From the NCBI GenBank assembly GCA_964247055.1, contig OZ176057.1, positions 2,542,001-2,606,000 on the forward strand: a DNA stretch of 64,000 nt. Reading direction: 5' to 3'. Positions 1-12,049 of this stretch are shown one piece after another. The notes under the pieces were generated by a model. It worked only from the letters and a program-made list of their open reading frames with translations, was not told where the DNA came from and made no database searches. Every line of letters starts with the position of its first letter. Within the stretch, counting starts at the first letter, position 1. The translations under genes and the position numbers were made by a program. The DNA is from Paragordius varius. Its lineage: Eukaryota; Nematomorpha.

Positions 1-70
1 GTCGTAATTAATAGTTTATAAGGCAAAAATTACGGTTAAAAAAGTATGATTGTCTGAAAAATTAGCCTTT
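1..70. mobile_element. Partial family-B miniature transposon (one end)
   Basis: The first 70 bases resemble the right-hand part of the family-B element seen complete elsewhere in the window (a run matching AAAAAGTATGATTGTCT followed by a degenerate end). It is cut by the window edge. Confidence 0.4.
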
Positions 71-77
71 ATATGTA

Positions 78-308
78 TACATCAATTCAAATTCACCCTG
101 AAATTAATTATTTGTTAAGAATATACTTATATTTTTTTATATTTCAAAAAATGTAATTTTGTTAAAATAATTAATACCGAAAATATAATAACTTTTCCCA
201 TAAAAGTTATTTTTTTAATAATGCTGAGTTGTATAGGCTCGAAATTTCATAAATATTTTTACGATGACATTTGAAATGATCAAGGGTGAAGTTGAATTGT
301 AAATGGTA
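78..308. mobile_element. Family-A miniature inverted-repeat transposon
   Basis: The left end reads CAATTCAAATTCACCC and the right end is its inverted counterpart, GAATTGTAAATGGTA. The interior is A+T-rich with no open frame. The same ends bound at least nine other copies in the window. It is non-autonomous; TA at the outer edge of better copies suggests a Tc1/mariner-type source. Confidence 0.6.
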
Positions 309-785
309 CATTCGTTTTTGTCTGTATTTCAATTTAATGTCATTTCTATTTATTTTATAATATTTTATATTTAGAATAAAAATATCTACTTAAGAATTTC
401 GCATTAGCTTGTTTTAAACAACCAGAATGGTTTAATAAATTAGTTAATTTTCCAGATTTTTTAGTCATCATTGGTTCAATGTTGATCTAGTTGGATTTAC
501 ACTCTATTATGCATATAAAATATGCAGGCCTCGTAATGAAGAGTTAAGTGAAAAATAAATGTTTTTAAGTTTAATAAATAGCACAATTGCTAGGAAAAAT
601 GAATATTGTTAGTCAAAAGTTCTCGTTGAATATCTAAAAAATTTTCATATTTCATCTTGCGTTTCGCCAACAATATTGCTCTTTACTGGTTATATATTTA
701 ATAAATATTACAAATGTATTTTCCGTAGTGTTGTGATGAAGTTTCTGCAATAAAAATTTTTTATACTTAGATGCTTTTAAATGAT
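309..785. other. Intergenic, no feature seen
   Basis: A+T-rich sequence with stops in all frames. I see no gene, RNA or repeat boundary here. Confidence 0.5.
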
Positions 786-1027
786 ATAGTAAAAATTGAA
801 TTAACGAGTAATTCGTGAAAACTAAAAGACAACTATATTTTTAAACCTTTTTTTTAATTAACTCTCGTTTTGGGTTGCAAAAATAGGGAATAATGGTAAC
901 ATACCCATAACATTAATTTTTTTATTGTGAATGGAAGTTAGTGGCTTTTGTCGGTATGGTTATCTTTTCAAAAAATATTTGTCTTTTAGTTTTACTTTCT
1001 GTCTGTATAATTTAAATTTTTACAGTT
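786..1027. mobile_element. Family-B miniature inverted-repeat transposon
   Basis: Begins AGTAAAAATTGAATT and ends with the inverted counterpart around TAATTTAAATTTTTACAGTTA. It carries the family's inner motifs AAAAGACAAC and TTGTCTTTTAG in inverted orientation. It is a diverged, non-coding copy. Confidence 0.55.
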
Positions 1028-2324
1028 AATAAATGATATCTTAGCATATGAAATTACCCTTAAACATATTTTTATTTATATAAGGTTACAATGGACAACC
1101 ATAATATTCATGAATATTTACGCATTTTCAACAAACCCGATCTTACATTGATTGAAATAACCAAATAAATTAAATTTACTTATGAAGTCTTCAAACAATA
1201 TTTTGTTGTAACATCTGCATTTTACATATCACGTTTTATTGGAAAAGCATTTGATTTAATTTGATTCATTATAGAAATCTTAAATATTATGAAAAATATT
1301 TAGCAATATCTAGGTGAAAAAATTTAATTAATTTATCTTAACAATTGTTAAAATATGATGGATATTTTATAATAAAAATTTCATTGGTAAAAAAAAGATT
1401 TTATTTAATATTATAGTTGTTAGCCGAATCAATTCGCATTTTTACGCACATTGGGTCGAATAAAAAACATCTCGTGAAACGTGTCTGCAAAATTAAAATA
1501 TATTTATATGGGCCAAAAAACTTGTCTGATACATTTTTAAACGTTTGCTCTTTTATTTTATGGAGATACATAAAATATAGTCATATCTTGATACGCCAAG
1601 CATATTTTATTGGAAAAACAGCAAATTAATTTAATAATAACGTTTAAAATAATTTATTTCATGTCTAAATTATGTTGATTGACTATATCAAAATTAAGTA
1701 TAAAAAACACCAAACTTAATTTATCGGTACTTCATAACATGATATACCATATACAAAGCTAATATATAATTTGAAACCAGGCTTGACAACCATGTGATAC
1801 CCAAATACTTTTTTGTTCGCGCATAATTCCATATGACTTTCCAAATATACAAGGTTTGGAACCTGGAATCATTTGTTTCATCAATAGTAATTTGATTGAT
1901 TTTTTATTGACTGATTCTATCAAATATATATAAAATTATAGATATAAATTGGGATAAAATGGTGACTTAATGTTAGAATTTAGCAGAAAGAGAACAGCTC
2001 TTTGAGACATAATGCTCGGTCCTAGAATTTTGAAATTGTCGTATAATTGCGAAACAATGTATAGAATATGTTCACAAAATTTTAGTAAAATGTTGTCATT
2101 AGTTTAATTTGACAAATTTTCTGAATAATTTTTTAATTGGCAATGAACTAGCTAAAATTGGTGAAATAAATGATGTTACTATTTTTTTTTAATTTGGGAA
2201 TTTGTTTAAAATCTAATAAAATAATTATAAATTCCCCTATAGCTTTTGAATGGATCTAGCCGCCGATTATAAATGAAAAATGCGGTTCTCAAAGCCATTT
2301 TTTTGTAGGAACGCCTGATGTGGA
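1028..2324. other. Intergenic, no feature seen
   Basis: A+T-rich sequence. A 70-codon open frame at 1417-1629 has no family resemblance and coding-unlike composition, so I do not call it. No RNA gene or transposon end was recognised. Confidence 0.5.
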
Positions 2325-2873
2325 TTATACAAACACTTTTAAAATTAAAATCTTAAATTTTTTGTAACCTTTGGCTGTGTTCTCATGTTCAATATTCAAT
2401 TGGCATTCTACTATGGTTTCCAAATTTTTTGTTTCCTTTTTTAATAATTGCTCTTTGGTATCAGGGCATTTTTTAAGGTAAACTCCATCCGTAGTACCAC
2501 CAACGTTTGGTTGAGAAGCACTATCAACATAATTATTGTTTGGTCTGAAAAATCTTTTGTGCCTTTGATAATTTTGCACATATTTATCGGCAAAGGATTC
2601 GTTTGAAACTTTAGTTTCAAACAACACTGCATCCGAGCTTTCCAATTTATGTTTGATTAGCTTATTATTATTATTATTATTATCATATTCATTCTTGCGG
2701 TTGGAATTTAAATGAATAATATATTTTGGGTAACGTTGTGCTGGTAGTTTTTTGTTGTTGTTAAGGATATCTTTGGATTCTAAATAAAATAAATTATTAA
2801 TAATGGTAAAAATTACAGTTAAATCTCCCGCACCCAAAAGCGTTCGATTTGTAGGAGAAAAATATCTTTTCAT
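2325..2873 (-). CDS. Hypothetical Asn/Lys-rich open frame
   Basis: A 182-codon open frame downstream of, and on the same strand as, the long secreted-protein gene that ends at 3119. It has a poly-Asn run near residue 65 (from an ATT triplet run in plus orientation), several charged stretches and three late Cys residues, but no recognised domain. A possible splice acceptor (TTATTTTATTTAG) lies at about 2783-2784, so only the part below 2782 may be exonic. It could be an alternative 3' exon of the upstream gene or a separate small gene. Length and composition resemble the neighbouring gene more than the surrounding non-coding DNA, but coding status is unproven. Confidence 0.35.
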   Translation of the reverse strand: MKRYFSPTNRTLLGAGDLTVIFTIINNLFYLESKDILNNNKKLPAQRYPKYIIHLNSNRKNEYDNNNNNNKLIKHKLESSDAVLFETKVSNESFADKYVQNYQRHKRFFRPNNNYVDSASQPNVGGTTDGVYLKKCPDTKEQLLKKETKNLETIVECQLNIEHENTAKGYKKFKILILKVFV

Positions 2874-3118
2874 GGTAATATTAAAGTAATCTGTTTTTTG
2901 AATTATATTTTCCCAATAATAGTTAATATAATATTTATTTCAATAGATACATTTCTAAAAACTTAAAAATTAAATTTTGACATTTCTATCTCCATATAAG
3001 AACTGGTAGGACCTAATTTAAAGATCGGAAAATTTTCCCATTAGAATATCTACATTAGCCGATTCACTTATATGCGCTATTTATGTTAAGCACTATACCA
3101 AAGGGGAAAAGGGACATT

Positions 3119-6100
3119 TTATGTAAAATATAAATTTAAATAACTTTGAAAACTGGTAAAATAATTTTTGATTGGTGTATCCGATAAGATTTTCGATTTT
3201 TTTGCATGAACATGATATGGCAACACATCATCAGAATCAAAATTCCTTAGCATTTTCCCTTTATATGAAATTATACTCCGTTTTTTACCAACAATGTTAT
3301 TCGTTGATATCCTTTCAATTTCATCTTTCCTATTATTATATAAATTCAATTGTTTATCACTTTTAAGACTTGTATGAGAATGTAGTGTTGAGGTTAGGGT
3401 TGGTTTAATGCTAAATGTTTGACTGCGTACAATTAGGGTCGTAGGCTCATTATAGTAATTAGGTTGTGGTCTTATAGTTTTTTTAATATTATATGTTGAC
3501 AATTTTTTATTGGAACTCATGTCTATGCCATTGTATTTTGAGGCATTTATAGCTTTAAGCTCTTGATAATCATGTAAGTTGTAAAGTTTAACTGGGATCC
3601 AATCAGGCCATTCAGTACGGATTTTATGCTTGTCAGCGTTAATTTCAGTTTTAGAGTTGTCACCCCAAACCTTCTTATTTTGTTTAAGATTATGATTGAG
3701 GTTTTGCAATGCTAATCCCTTGAATTTCTTCGTTTGAGGCATTCTAGTAGTTTTCGTCGAAGCCATCTTATTGAAAGGGTACTCATCTATTTTGGGGGAC
3801 CTGAATGTTACATCTAAACCATTTATATGGTAATATGAATTTTGTTGACTTTTTTTAATAGTTCTTCCTTCCTTATTATTTTGTGGGTTATTAGAATATG
3901 TTTTGGTGTTTAAATTTGGATCAAAATACCATTTTTTAGGAGTATTTGATGTTGATGATAATATAGTGGCCGTTTGTTTTACAGTGTTTGTCGGTTTTTG
4001 TTCTCTAATGAATCTTATATTTTTAGTTTTCTCACGATACTGTTTATTTGTTAATGGTGTTAAAATCAAAGGTTTTTGCGTTTTTGGCTCATTATGGCTT
4101 AATTTCGTGGTTAATGAGGAATGTGAATTTCTAGTACTTAAGATATTTGGGTAAGTTATTGCGTTCGTTATATTAATAAACGACGTGGATTGATAATTAC
4201 GGGGTTTTTTGAATTGTGCCGGGTACATTTTTTGCATGTAATAATGTATCATTTCATTGGTTTTATCATCTATGATCCCATACTTACTATCGTAAGATAA
4301 ACGACGCCCTTTAGCACCACGTAAGGATTTTTTGCCGTTTTTTTCGCTTTTTAGCTTCCTTTCAGAAGATTCAAGAATATTATTATTATGATGATAGGAC
4401 AGTTTTCTTTTCTTTTCAACAATTCTATTCCGAGCATAGGGATGTGGATATGTGTCAAAACCTAAAGCAGCGGAAACTGAGTTTTTCCTTTTCTTAAAGT
4501 TTGACTGTGTGCTAACCATATTTTGAAGTTTTTGGCTTCGTTGATTTATTGAAACAATCTTTTTACTTTGTTTATCAACATCAGCATCAATAATGATATT
4601 AGAAGGATTATCATTTCTACCTTTGGTATAGGCATGTCGCGCTTCTAATGTCACCAAATAAAAGCCATATTTATCGGGAGTAGACAAAGGTGAAGACCTT
4701 GAAACTGATAATTTCTTGTTAGCTTCTGAAAGCAATTCATTATTTTTCTTATAAGGTTTTGCGTGGGTTGGAGATGAAAATAAAACTTTTGTACTGGTTA
4801 AAGTTGTTGAACTAGCTATAAGGGGATTGTTATGCACATCAAACCAGGAATAAGGACTTGAAGCATATATTTGATTCAAATTTTGCCCATATTTGCCCTT
4901 AGATAAATGATTGTTTTTTGTATGGTAGTAGGGATTCGTATATATGTTATCTAAATAAGCTGGGGATGAGGAGAAACTTTGGTCTACATCATCATTTTTG
5001 GTTCCAGAAGTAGGGATATTACCGCTTTTTCGATTTACCATTTGATTATAATTGTTGGTTGGTAGTAAATAGTTGAATTTTTTCTCTTGTTTGTGTGTAT
5101 GTTTTTTATGACTGGAAAATGAAGTTGGGGAATATGAGTACCTAGGAGCCCAGTATTGATGTTTATTGTTAGGATCACTGAAAATATGTCTTTGTTGGTC
5201 ATATATGTAATCAGAATTTTGATTCTGGGTAAGTTGCGTTTGATAAAAATTATTATTTTGATCATCATACAAGTAGTATGGATTTGAATGTTGCACCATT
5301 TTTCTCTTAGATGGTACGGTATATGTATTTCGATAAGTAACAGAATTGTGATGTGTAGATATGACAGGATTAGTCCTAAAATATATAAAATATGACACAC
5401 AAAATATTATATCATATAACCATTTGCACCTCAAATTCACCCTAAAAATAGATTATTTGTTGTAAATATAACTCATCATTAATATGAAAGACTTTATGGC
5501 ATAGTTTATTATTAGTGTATTATTAATTTTAAACCGAATTCCATTTTTTCAATATATAAACAATGGGTAATTTTTAATCTTAAAAATCACATAATTTTGT
5601 TAGGGTGAATGTATTGTTTGAGGGTTTATTTGAGGTGTAAATGGTCTATATATTGAATAAAAGAAAATTGGTTTTCGTTAATTCATAATTAACATACTAG
5701 CGTTTAAATAAATTTGTCGAAATTTAATCAGATATATGATTAATAATAATAATTTACCTAGAATTTTTATTATAATTATAATTATTATAATTAGTATTGG
5801 CGTTATTCGTTTGGTACATGTGATATTTGTTAAAAGCAGACGATGATGACATCATGGGTATATCTTGGTTACGGGAAGGGTAAACATTTTGATGTATATT
5901 AGCATTATGATTATTTTGACTACCATGAGCACCATCCTCGTCGGAATTCAAACCGCTTATCAAATTTTCCAATAACTCCTGTTCACTGCTTGGATCTGTT
6001 AAGCCAGGAATCGAGGAACGTCCATCCTCTTCCTCGGGATGTAAATCATTACTTTCCTGGTGTGCTACCACATCCCCTGATTGGGCCAAAAGTTTTTGCT

Positions 6101-7932
6101 CCAAAGCATCAGCTGATTCGTCGTCATGGTAACCGCCGTGACCATATGCTCGCAACAAAAATTCTCCTTTGCAACCCTGTCAAATATATTTTACACTGTT
6201 ACAAGAGTAAAAAATGGCTTAATTTTTATTTTGAATCAGATGAATGGATATAAATTACGTGTTAAAGGGTAAATATCCCAATACATGATGACCTTTTATG
6301 AATTTATCAGCTCTTATTAATCTGCTTATTATGCATCTCTTTGATTAAAATAGATTGACAGTTTGATATTTTGCTGAAAACTAATGGCTATTAAACCATA
6401 ATAACACATAATATACAATATTTTTCAAATGCGTATAATTGTTGAAAGGGTCATAATGTAAGTAATGAGCACTAAAAAATTCTACAATCATATAAACAAG
6501 GGTAAATTATTAAAGTTCAAATAACTAACATTACCCGATTCCTGTAAACAGAAATCAACTTTAAAATATATTCACAACATCCATATATTTAATTAACCAC
6601 CTTTGAGACCCAAATATAATCCCAGCGGATGATACCATAACTGGCACCAAGTTTGCATTCATGATCATCCATTTCTCGGAGCAAAGAGATGTGATAGGGA
6701 TTTTTGTCTGAGATGGCGCATTTATGGAAGTCTCCTTCGCCAGAGCTATAACATGCAATTTTGCGGTGATACAAACTCTGGCCCAAACTAAATTCTATAT
6801 ATATATATATATATATGATTTACAATTCATCACCCTTGAACAATTCATGTTCCCCCTTGAACAATTCAAATTCACCCTAAAAATAAATTATGTGTTTTTG
6901 GGCTAAAACAACTCATCATTAAAAGGAAATATATTCTTGTGGCAGAGTATATTATTTTTTCGGTATTATATTAATTTTAAACGAAGTGTCATTTTTTAAA
7001 AATATTAAAAATATGGGTAATTATTAATCTGAAAAACACATAATTTATTTTAGGGTAAATGTTGAAATTGTTCAGGGGGGGATTTAAATTGTTCAAGGGC
7101 GAATATAAACTGTAAATGGTATTTATATATTGTTTTCTCAAAAAAAGTACAAAAATAAAAAAAGGGTATTAAATGACCTAATAAAAGGAAAAGGTGTATT
7201 ATACAAGTCAGGAATGGTAGTTTCAAAGAAAATTGTTTTTTTGATATCCCAAAGTATGATTCCATGTTTGAAGAATGCTAGAATCTTGCAGTTTCCGATC
7301 CAAATTGGCCTAGAATCTTAAAGAGATTGCTTTTTATTTGGAATAATCATGTCGTACAATATAATTTTCACATTAATGGGCAAAATTTTATTGAATAAAA
7401 AAAGGAATATATCAATTATTCGACAATTGAGTGATATGGTTAAATGATATTAATAAAATATATATGTGAGAAAATATATGAATTAATTTATTTTATATAA
7501 AAATGTAAATATAAATTGTAAAAACTAAGGGATGAAATCATCAATGGGCGTGTTTTATATTTATTGAAATCATTTTTTAAAAAAATAAAATATAGTGACA
7601 AATTATAATTAAAATTATAATAAGTATTAAAATCAGCTGATTATTGGGCTCTACGAGAGTTTAGATTAAATCAAAAATATAATTTTTCAGGGAAAAATAT
7701 CACTTGTTTGTTATAATCATAAAATATTTATATATTTAAAAACCAATATTTAAAATTTTATTAAATTATTTTATATATAAATAAGCATAAGTATGTCAAG
7801 TTTAGTAGAATATAGCAAAAAAAAATTTTAAAAAGCAAAACAACTTACCTGTAAAAATGATAAAATTAAAAAGTTACAATGTATTTTGTGTTCTTTGTTT
7901 AAAACAAAAAAAACGCACACATATTTCACCAT
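3119..7932 (-). CDS. Secreted protein with DUF3011-like Cys domain and long Asn-rich tail
   Basis: I rebuilt four exons on the minus strand: 7849-7932, 6601-6777, 5758-6176 and 3119-5375. Phases agree at every junction (0, 0, 2), giving about 978 residues. Exon 1 starts at an ATG, encodes a hydrophobic leader and ends CAG|GTAAGT; it is the least certain part. Exon 2 and the start of exon 3 form a Cys domain with the order C-Y-S-S...C...L-x-R-E...CKLGASYGI...IWVSKGCKGEF, which matches the DUF3011-like pattern (CxxGxSxG...IWVxxGCRAxF) known in secreted and periplasmic proteins. Exon 3 is acidic. Exon 4 encodes 752 residues of low-complexity Asn/Ser/Lys/Tyr-rich sequence with no Cys domain. Inference: an extracellular, cuticle or matrix-like protein. 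Introns 1 and 3 each contain a family-A transposon. I am sure of exons 2-4 as one gene. Confidence 0.75.
5418..5648. mobile_element. Family-A transposon in intron 3 of the DUF3011-like gene
   Basis: The left end CCATTTGCACCTCAAATTC and right end TGAGGTGTAAATGG are inverted. Without it, the 382 bp intron 5376-5757 would be about 150 bp. Confidence 0.65.
6793..6814. repeat. AT dinucleotide microsatellite
   Basis: A run of about eleven TA units lies just upstream (minus sense) of the splice acceptor of exon 2 of the DUF3011-like gene. Confidence 0.9.
6815..7122. mobile_element. Family-A transposon in intron 1 of the DUF3011-like gene
   Basis: Left end ATTTACAATTCATCACCC, with two further copies of the CCCTTGAACAATTCA motif. 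The right end has the inverted motifs and closes on ACTGTAAATGGTAT. Confidence 0.7.
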
Positions 7933-10929
7933 ATAATTCTTGCTACACAATCTAATCTAATTAATTAATTTTAATATTATCAATAATTAAGTTTGATGTG
8001 TTGGAAAATTAAGTTATTAAAATATTAAATGTATAATAATTAATCTTTAATTACATTATAACAACACTTTCTAATGATTTTCCTTTTTTGACACTGTTCG
8101 ACTTTCCATTTTACATTATTTTTCATTATTTACAAAAAACATAACTTTTACTTACATTGTATAATTTTTAATATATAAAAAGTAAAAAATGAATAAGTAT
8201 TGACCTAAAAACTATTTAGGACAGCGTGAATAATGTTTAAAATGAAAATGGTATGCCTATTTTAAAAAAGTTCGATCCTTTTTTTAAATTTCAATAGCTC
8301 TGCTGCATACTAGGGTTGTGCAAAACCAATTAAAAAAAGGGATCAATTTTTATAATTACAAAAGTTTTTAAAAGGACTTCCGCACGAAATGAAATTAACA
8401 CAAAAAACTATGGATCTATGATAGGGCCCCAACAGTCTTTAGGTAAAATTGTGTAACTGAAACCAAAATCAGAATTAAATTGGGAACCATACATGTTAAC
8501 CATAGCTCTCTCTATAAGGCAAGTTTAGTTGACAAGAAGTTTATCAGCAATCAAAAATTTAGAAAGGAAAAATACGTAACGCTCTAAAAACGTAACTTAA
8601 TTTATTGGTAAATAGTAAAATAATCAATAGTTTGGTATAAATATTACAAAATTTAGACAAATAAACATTTTGATGACCAAATAAAGACTAAAAAAAACTA
8701 CCAATCCTATATTTAATTTTTTTATAAGATGGCGAAACTATAAATACCAAACCAAAACTTAACGACAAAGTATCCAGTTAAAAATATTCTGTTGAAGGGT
8801 GGCTAAATAACATTTGTAAATTATTTGTCGTTAAAAAAAATTAACCAACAACACTAAAAACTATAATCCCAATAAACGATTTGAGGCAAACCCATATTTT
8901 TATTTTAATATTTTTACCCTTTTAGAGACCTAAAAAGATCCTAAAATAAAAGATGTCAGCATCGAGCCAGATAGTTTGAATAAGCGAAAATATCATATTA
9001 AAATGTTTTTTGGGGAAATATACCTTGTTTAAAAAATCTTGTGCTTTTAAAAATTAAAATATAATTTAGTGGCTAACGAATTCTTTAAAACCAATTTGAA
9101 CCCGCGGTTGTTAATAATGATTTGTATTTGCTCTATATGCCTTAAAAGACAAAACTTAGCTATGGATTTTTTTTCTCAAAATATCAACCTAAGAAAGATT
9201 GCAAAGACCAAAAAAACGTAGTTACCCATTTAAGCCTAAATCTCAAAATAAATGTTAATTTCATAAAATCATCGTCACAAATTTACCACGAATTAAGTTT
9301 TATGTTTTATGGCTAAAAAATGGTATATATAGAAATAAGTTATGGAATAGAATACACATGCCCAGAATTCTACAATAAATGCATTATAAAACAGTTTTGT
9401 TTTTTAATTGGATTTGGTTGCATAATATCTTGTATATGTTAGAACAAATCCTAAAAAGTATATTTAAAAATTTATTAAATGGTTTTTTTGAAAGAAACTT
9501 GGGGGTAAAATACCGCAAAATTTATAAAAACCATTTTTAAATAAAGTGTTTAAGCCAATATGCCTATAAAAAAATTATATTTTGTATGATAATCTACTAT
9601 ACCGATATGGCACTAAAGAACCATATTAATTAAACTCTCTCAATAATTTTTAGGCACAAAGATAATAGCATCAATCCTCATTATACTTTTAATACATTTG
9701 ATTGCGGGAATTTGTGCGCTTTAAAAATTTTTTGGATATAAGCAATTTCATATTTATGTCTCTATCTTACAATATCTTAACATCAGTTATTTTTGATGAT
9801 TCTAATTCCATAAATTTAGCATGTTTTTTGTATTAATCCCTGGAATTTAAGTCAATATTTAACTTTGTTTGTTATAATTAAGACAGAGGAAAAAAGTCAA
9901 AATTGTTTATTTTTGTTTATTATTTAATGCTGCACGATGTTTGCTTTTTACCTTATCTTGGTTTTGGCCCGCATGATTTAAAGAAGTTATTTGGATAGCA
10001 CTGCGCTTTTTAAAAAATTTTCACAAAACAAGTGATCTTTTACTCAAACTCTGCTCATAAATTTTCAGCATGAGCGATTTTATAGAAAAATGTTAAATCT
10101 TTAAACGATATTTTACTGTTACCACTCTGCTAAACGTCATGGCACTTCAACAAATTTTTATAAAATAAAATTTTAAAACAATATATGCATTTTTTAAATA
10201 CTTTATCTTTGGCCATTGTCTATTTTATTATTTATAAGCAAACAAGATTTTTCCCTTTCTTTTGAAATTATCCCAAAGGGGGTTGGGGTGCAAAACTTTG
10301 CCACTTCGGACTGCGTTAACAATTATTGAGTGATGTTTAGCTTGTTAATAGTTTATTATCTATTTAAATTCTATTTGTGTGTTGAAGCTCTTAGCTTTTA
10401 CCGAAACAAATTAATAATATAATGTGAGCTAATTTTGTGATTCTCAATATGCATATACCACAATAGAATAACTTCTCAAATCATGATATAACCAAAGACA
10501 TCAGGATAATCCTGCATTTTTCTACCATTTCCATATAAACAGGATATTTTTTGCTTGTACTAACGCAGTGCTCACAAAAAATAACCTGATGAAACATATA
10601 TTCTGATAGGAAATTAGATTATTGTGGTGGATTTAAGAGGGATCTAATAAAGTTATACTTTTGCTGTGCTCCATATTGGAAAATGCCAAATCCGCATATT
10701 TTTTTTAATAATTTTGGTAAAAACCAGAGGCTTTATTTCAAAAAACACCAATATATATCATAAACTACATCTAAAAAGAAAAAACAATATTTCAAAAAAA
10801 TTTATTTTTTGGGCTACAAAAATCCTAAATTTTTTGCTCTCTAAAATGGAATATTTCTCTTAAAAAACGAAAAAATGCCGGTGAAGAATATTTAAAACTT
10901 CTATCGTGCAATATAAGCATTTTATCGTT
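7933..10929. other. Gene-poor interval with decayed repeats
   Basis: No gene could be supported across 3 kb. Phrases here (for example GGCCCGCATGATTTAAAGAAG near 9967, and the block near 10560-10640) recur in diverged form near 19.1-20.5, 51.0-51.7 and 53.6-55.6 kb. This suggests an old, larger dispersed repeat whose ends I cannot define. Confidence 0.4.
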
Positions 10930-11478
10930 TTATTTTAACACTTGAAAAAATACATTCATTTCAGTCGTTCGATTCAAATTGGGATAGTTGGATACTTCAG
11001 TCCTGTTTCAAAAATACTTTGAATAATATGAAAGAAATCGGAACCATGGCATTTTGCACTAGTATAATATATAAACCTAAATATATAAAAAATTTTATTT
11101 AAAAATACATGATATTACTTATTTTGTTGTGAAACTCGAAGGTAAAAATTTACTCAACTTAACATGTGTGCATTGGCTAAATTGGAAAATAATACAAAAA
11201 AACACTTTTTCTATTTCTATCAATGTTAGATGTAATTTAAATAAAAATTATAACTTTACCTTGACAATTTGCAAAAAATTTGTAAAATATGGCGTAGTTG
11301 TTAGACATGATTTTTTTTCAAAACGAAATTTTATTTAGATATAGCCTATTTATATAATTTTTAATAGGATATAAGCATAAAATTAAATTGGTACCGTTTC
11401 TAGTTTTTTAAAATTAACTTAAATATAGTCTGGGGTATTTAGATACCCGAATTGAATAAAAGTGTTAAGAGAACTAGC
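10930..11478. mobile_element. Family-C repeat arm (about 545 bp)
   Basis: Begins ACATTCATTTCAGTCGTTCG followed by ATTCAAATTGGGATAGTTGG, and ends with an inner block containing CTGGGGTATTTAGATACCC and AAGTGTTAAG. The same order of blocks occurs in the complete fold-back copy at 15.5-16.9 kb and at 39.6-40.2 and 51.7-52.3 kb. No coding capacity is seen. Confidence 0.6.
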
Positions 11479-12043
11479 CCATATTAAAATGACGAAAAAT
11501 TTTAGAACCTTCGGGCCCACATCTAAAAAATTAAATTTTTAGAATACTTTATTAGCTTTTATATGAAGTTGATTATGTTTTTTTATGATAGTTTTGGAAT
11601 AAAGCCTTTAGCTTACACCAAAAAATTTCTGTAATTAAATGTTAGCAACTATAATTTTATGTAAATACCTCTTTTAAATCACTTGTAATGATAAAAACCA
11701 AAAACATCAATTTTACTAGCAGAATATATAATTTAGAGCTTATTTTTTCACCACCGATTTTGAACGCACTGTATATACAGTGTATTTTTCATTTTATCAA
11801 AAATTTATTTTTTTTGTTAAATGGGTATAAATATTTAGTAAAGGATGGAAATAAGAGCTTAATGGTAACAATATCAAATTGAAAAATGTTTATGAATTAC
11901 CATCGAGTTTTTTTTCCATTCTTTACCAAATATTTATTATTTAACCAAAAAATAAATTTTTGAAATAAAGGATACATGGCTGTATATACAATGTCATACG
12001 GTATATAATAATTTTTAACACATGATTAATCTTTTTGCTTTAG
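11479..12043. other. Intergenic, no feature seen except a 3' splice-site-like motif at its end
   Basis: A+T-rich. The only notable sequence is CTTTTTGCTTTAG ending at 12043, directly before the orphan gene. Confidence 0.5.
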
Positions 12044-12049
12044 AACAGC

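Noticed and set aside
1417-1629. 70-codon open frame on the plus strand
   Set aside because: No ATG at its start, A+T-driven composition and no family resemblance; length is within chance for this region.
3172-4154. Plus-strand open frames antisense to the Asn-rich exon
   Set aside because: Shadows of the minus-strand coding exon 3119-5375.
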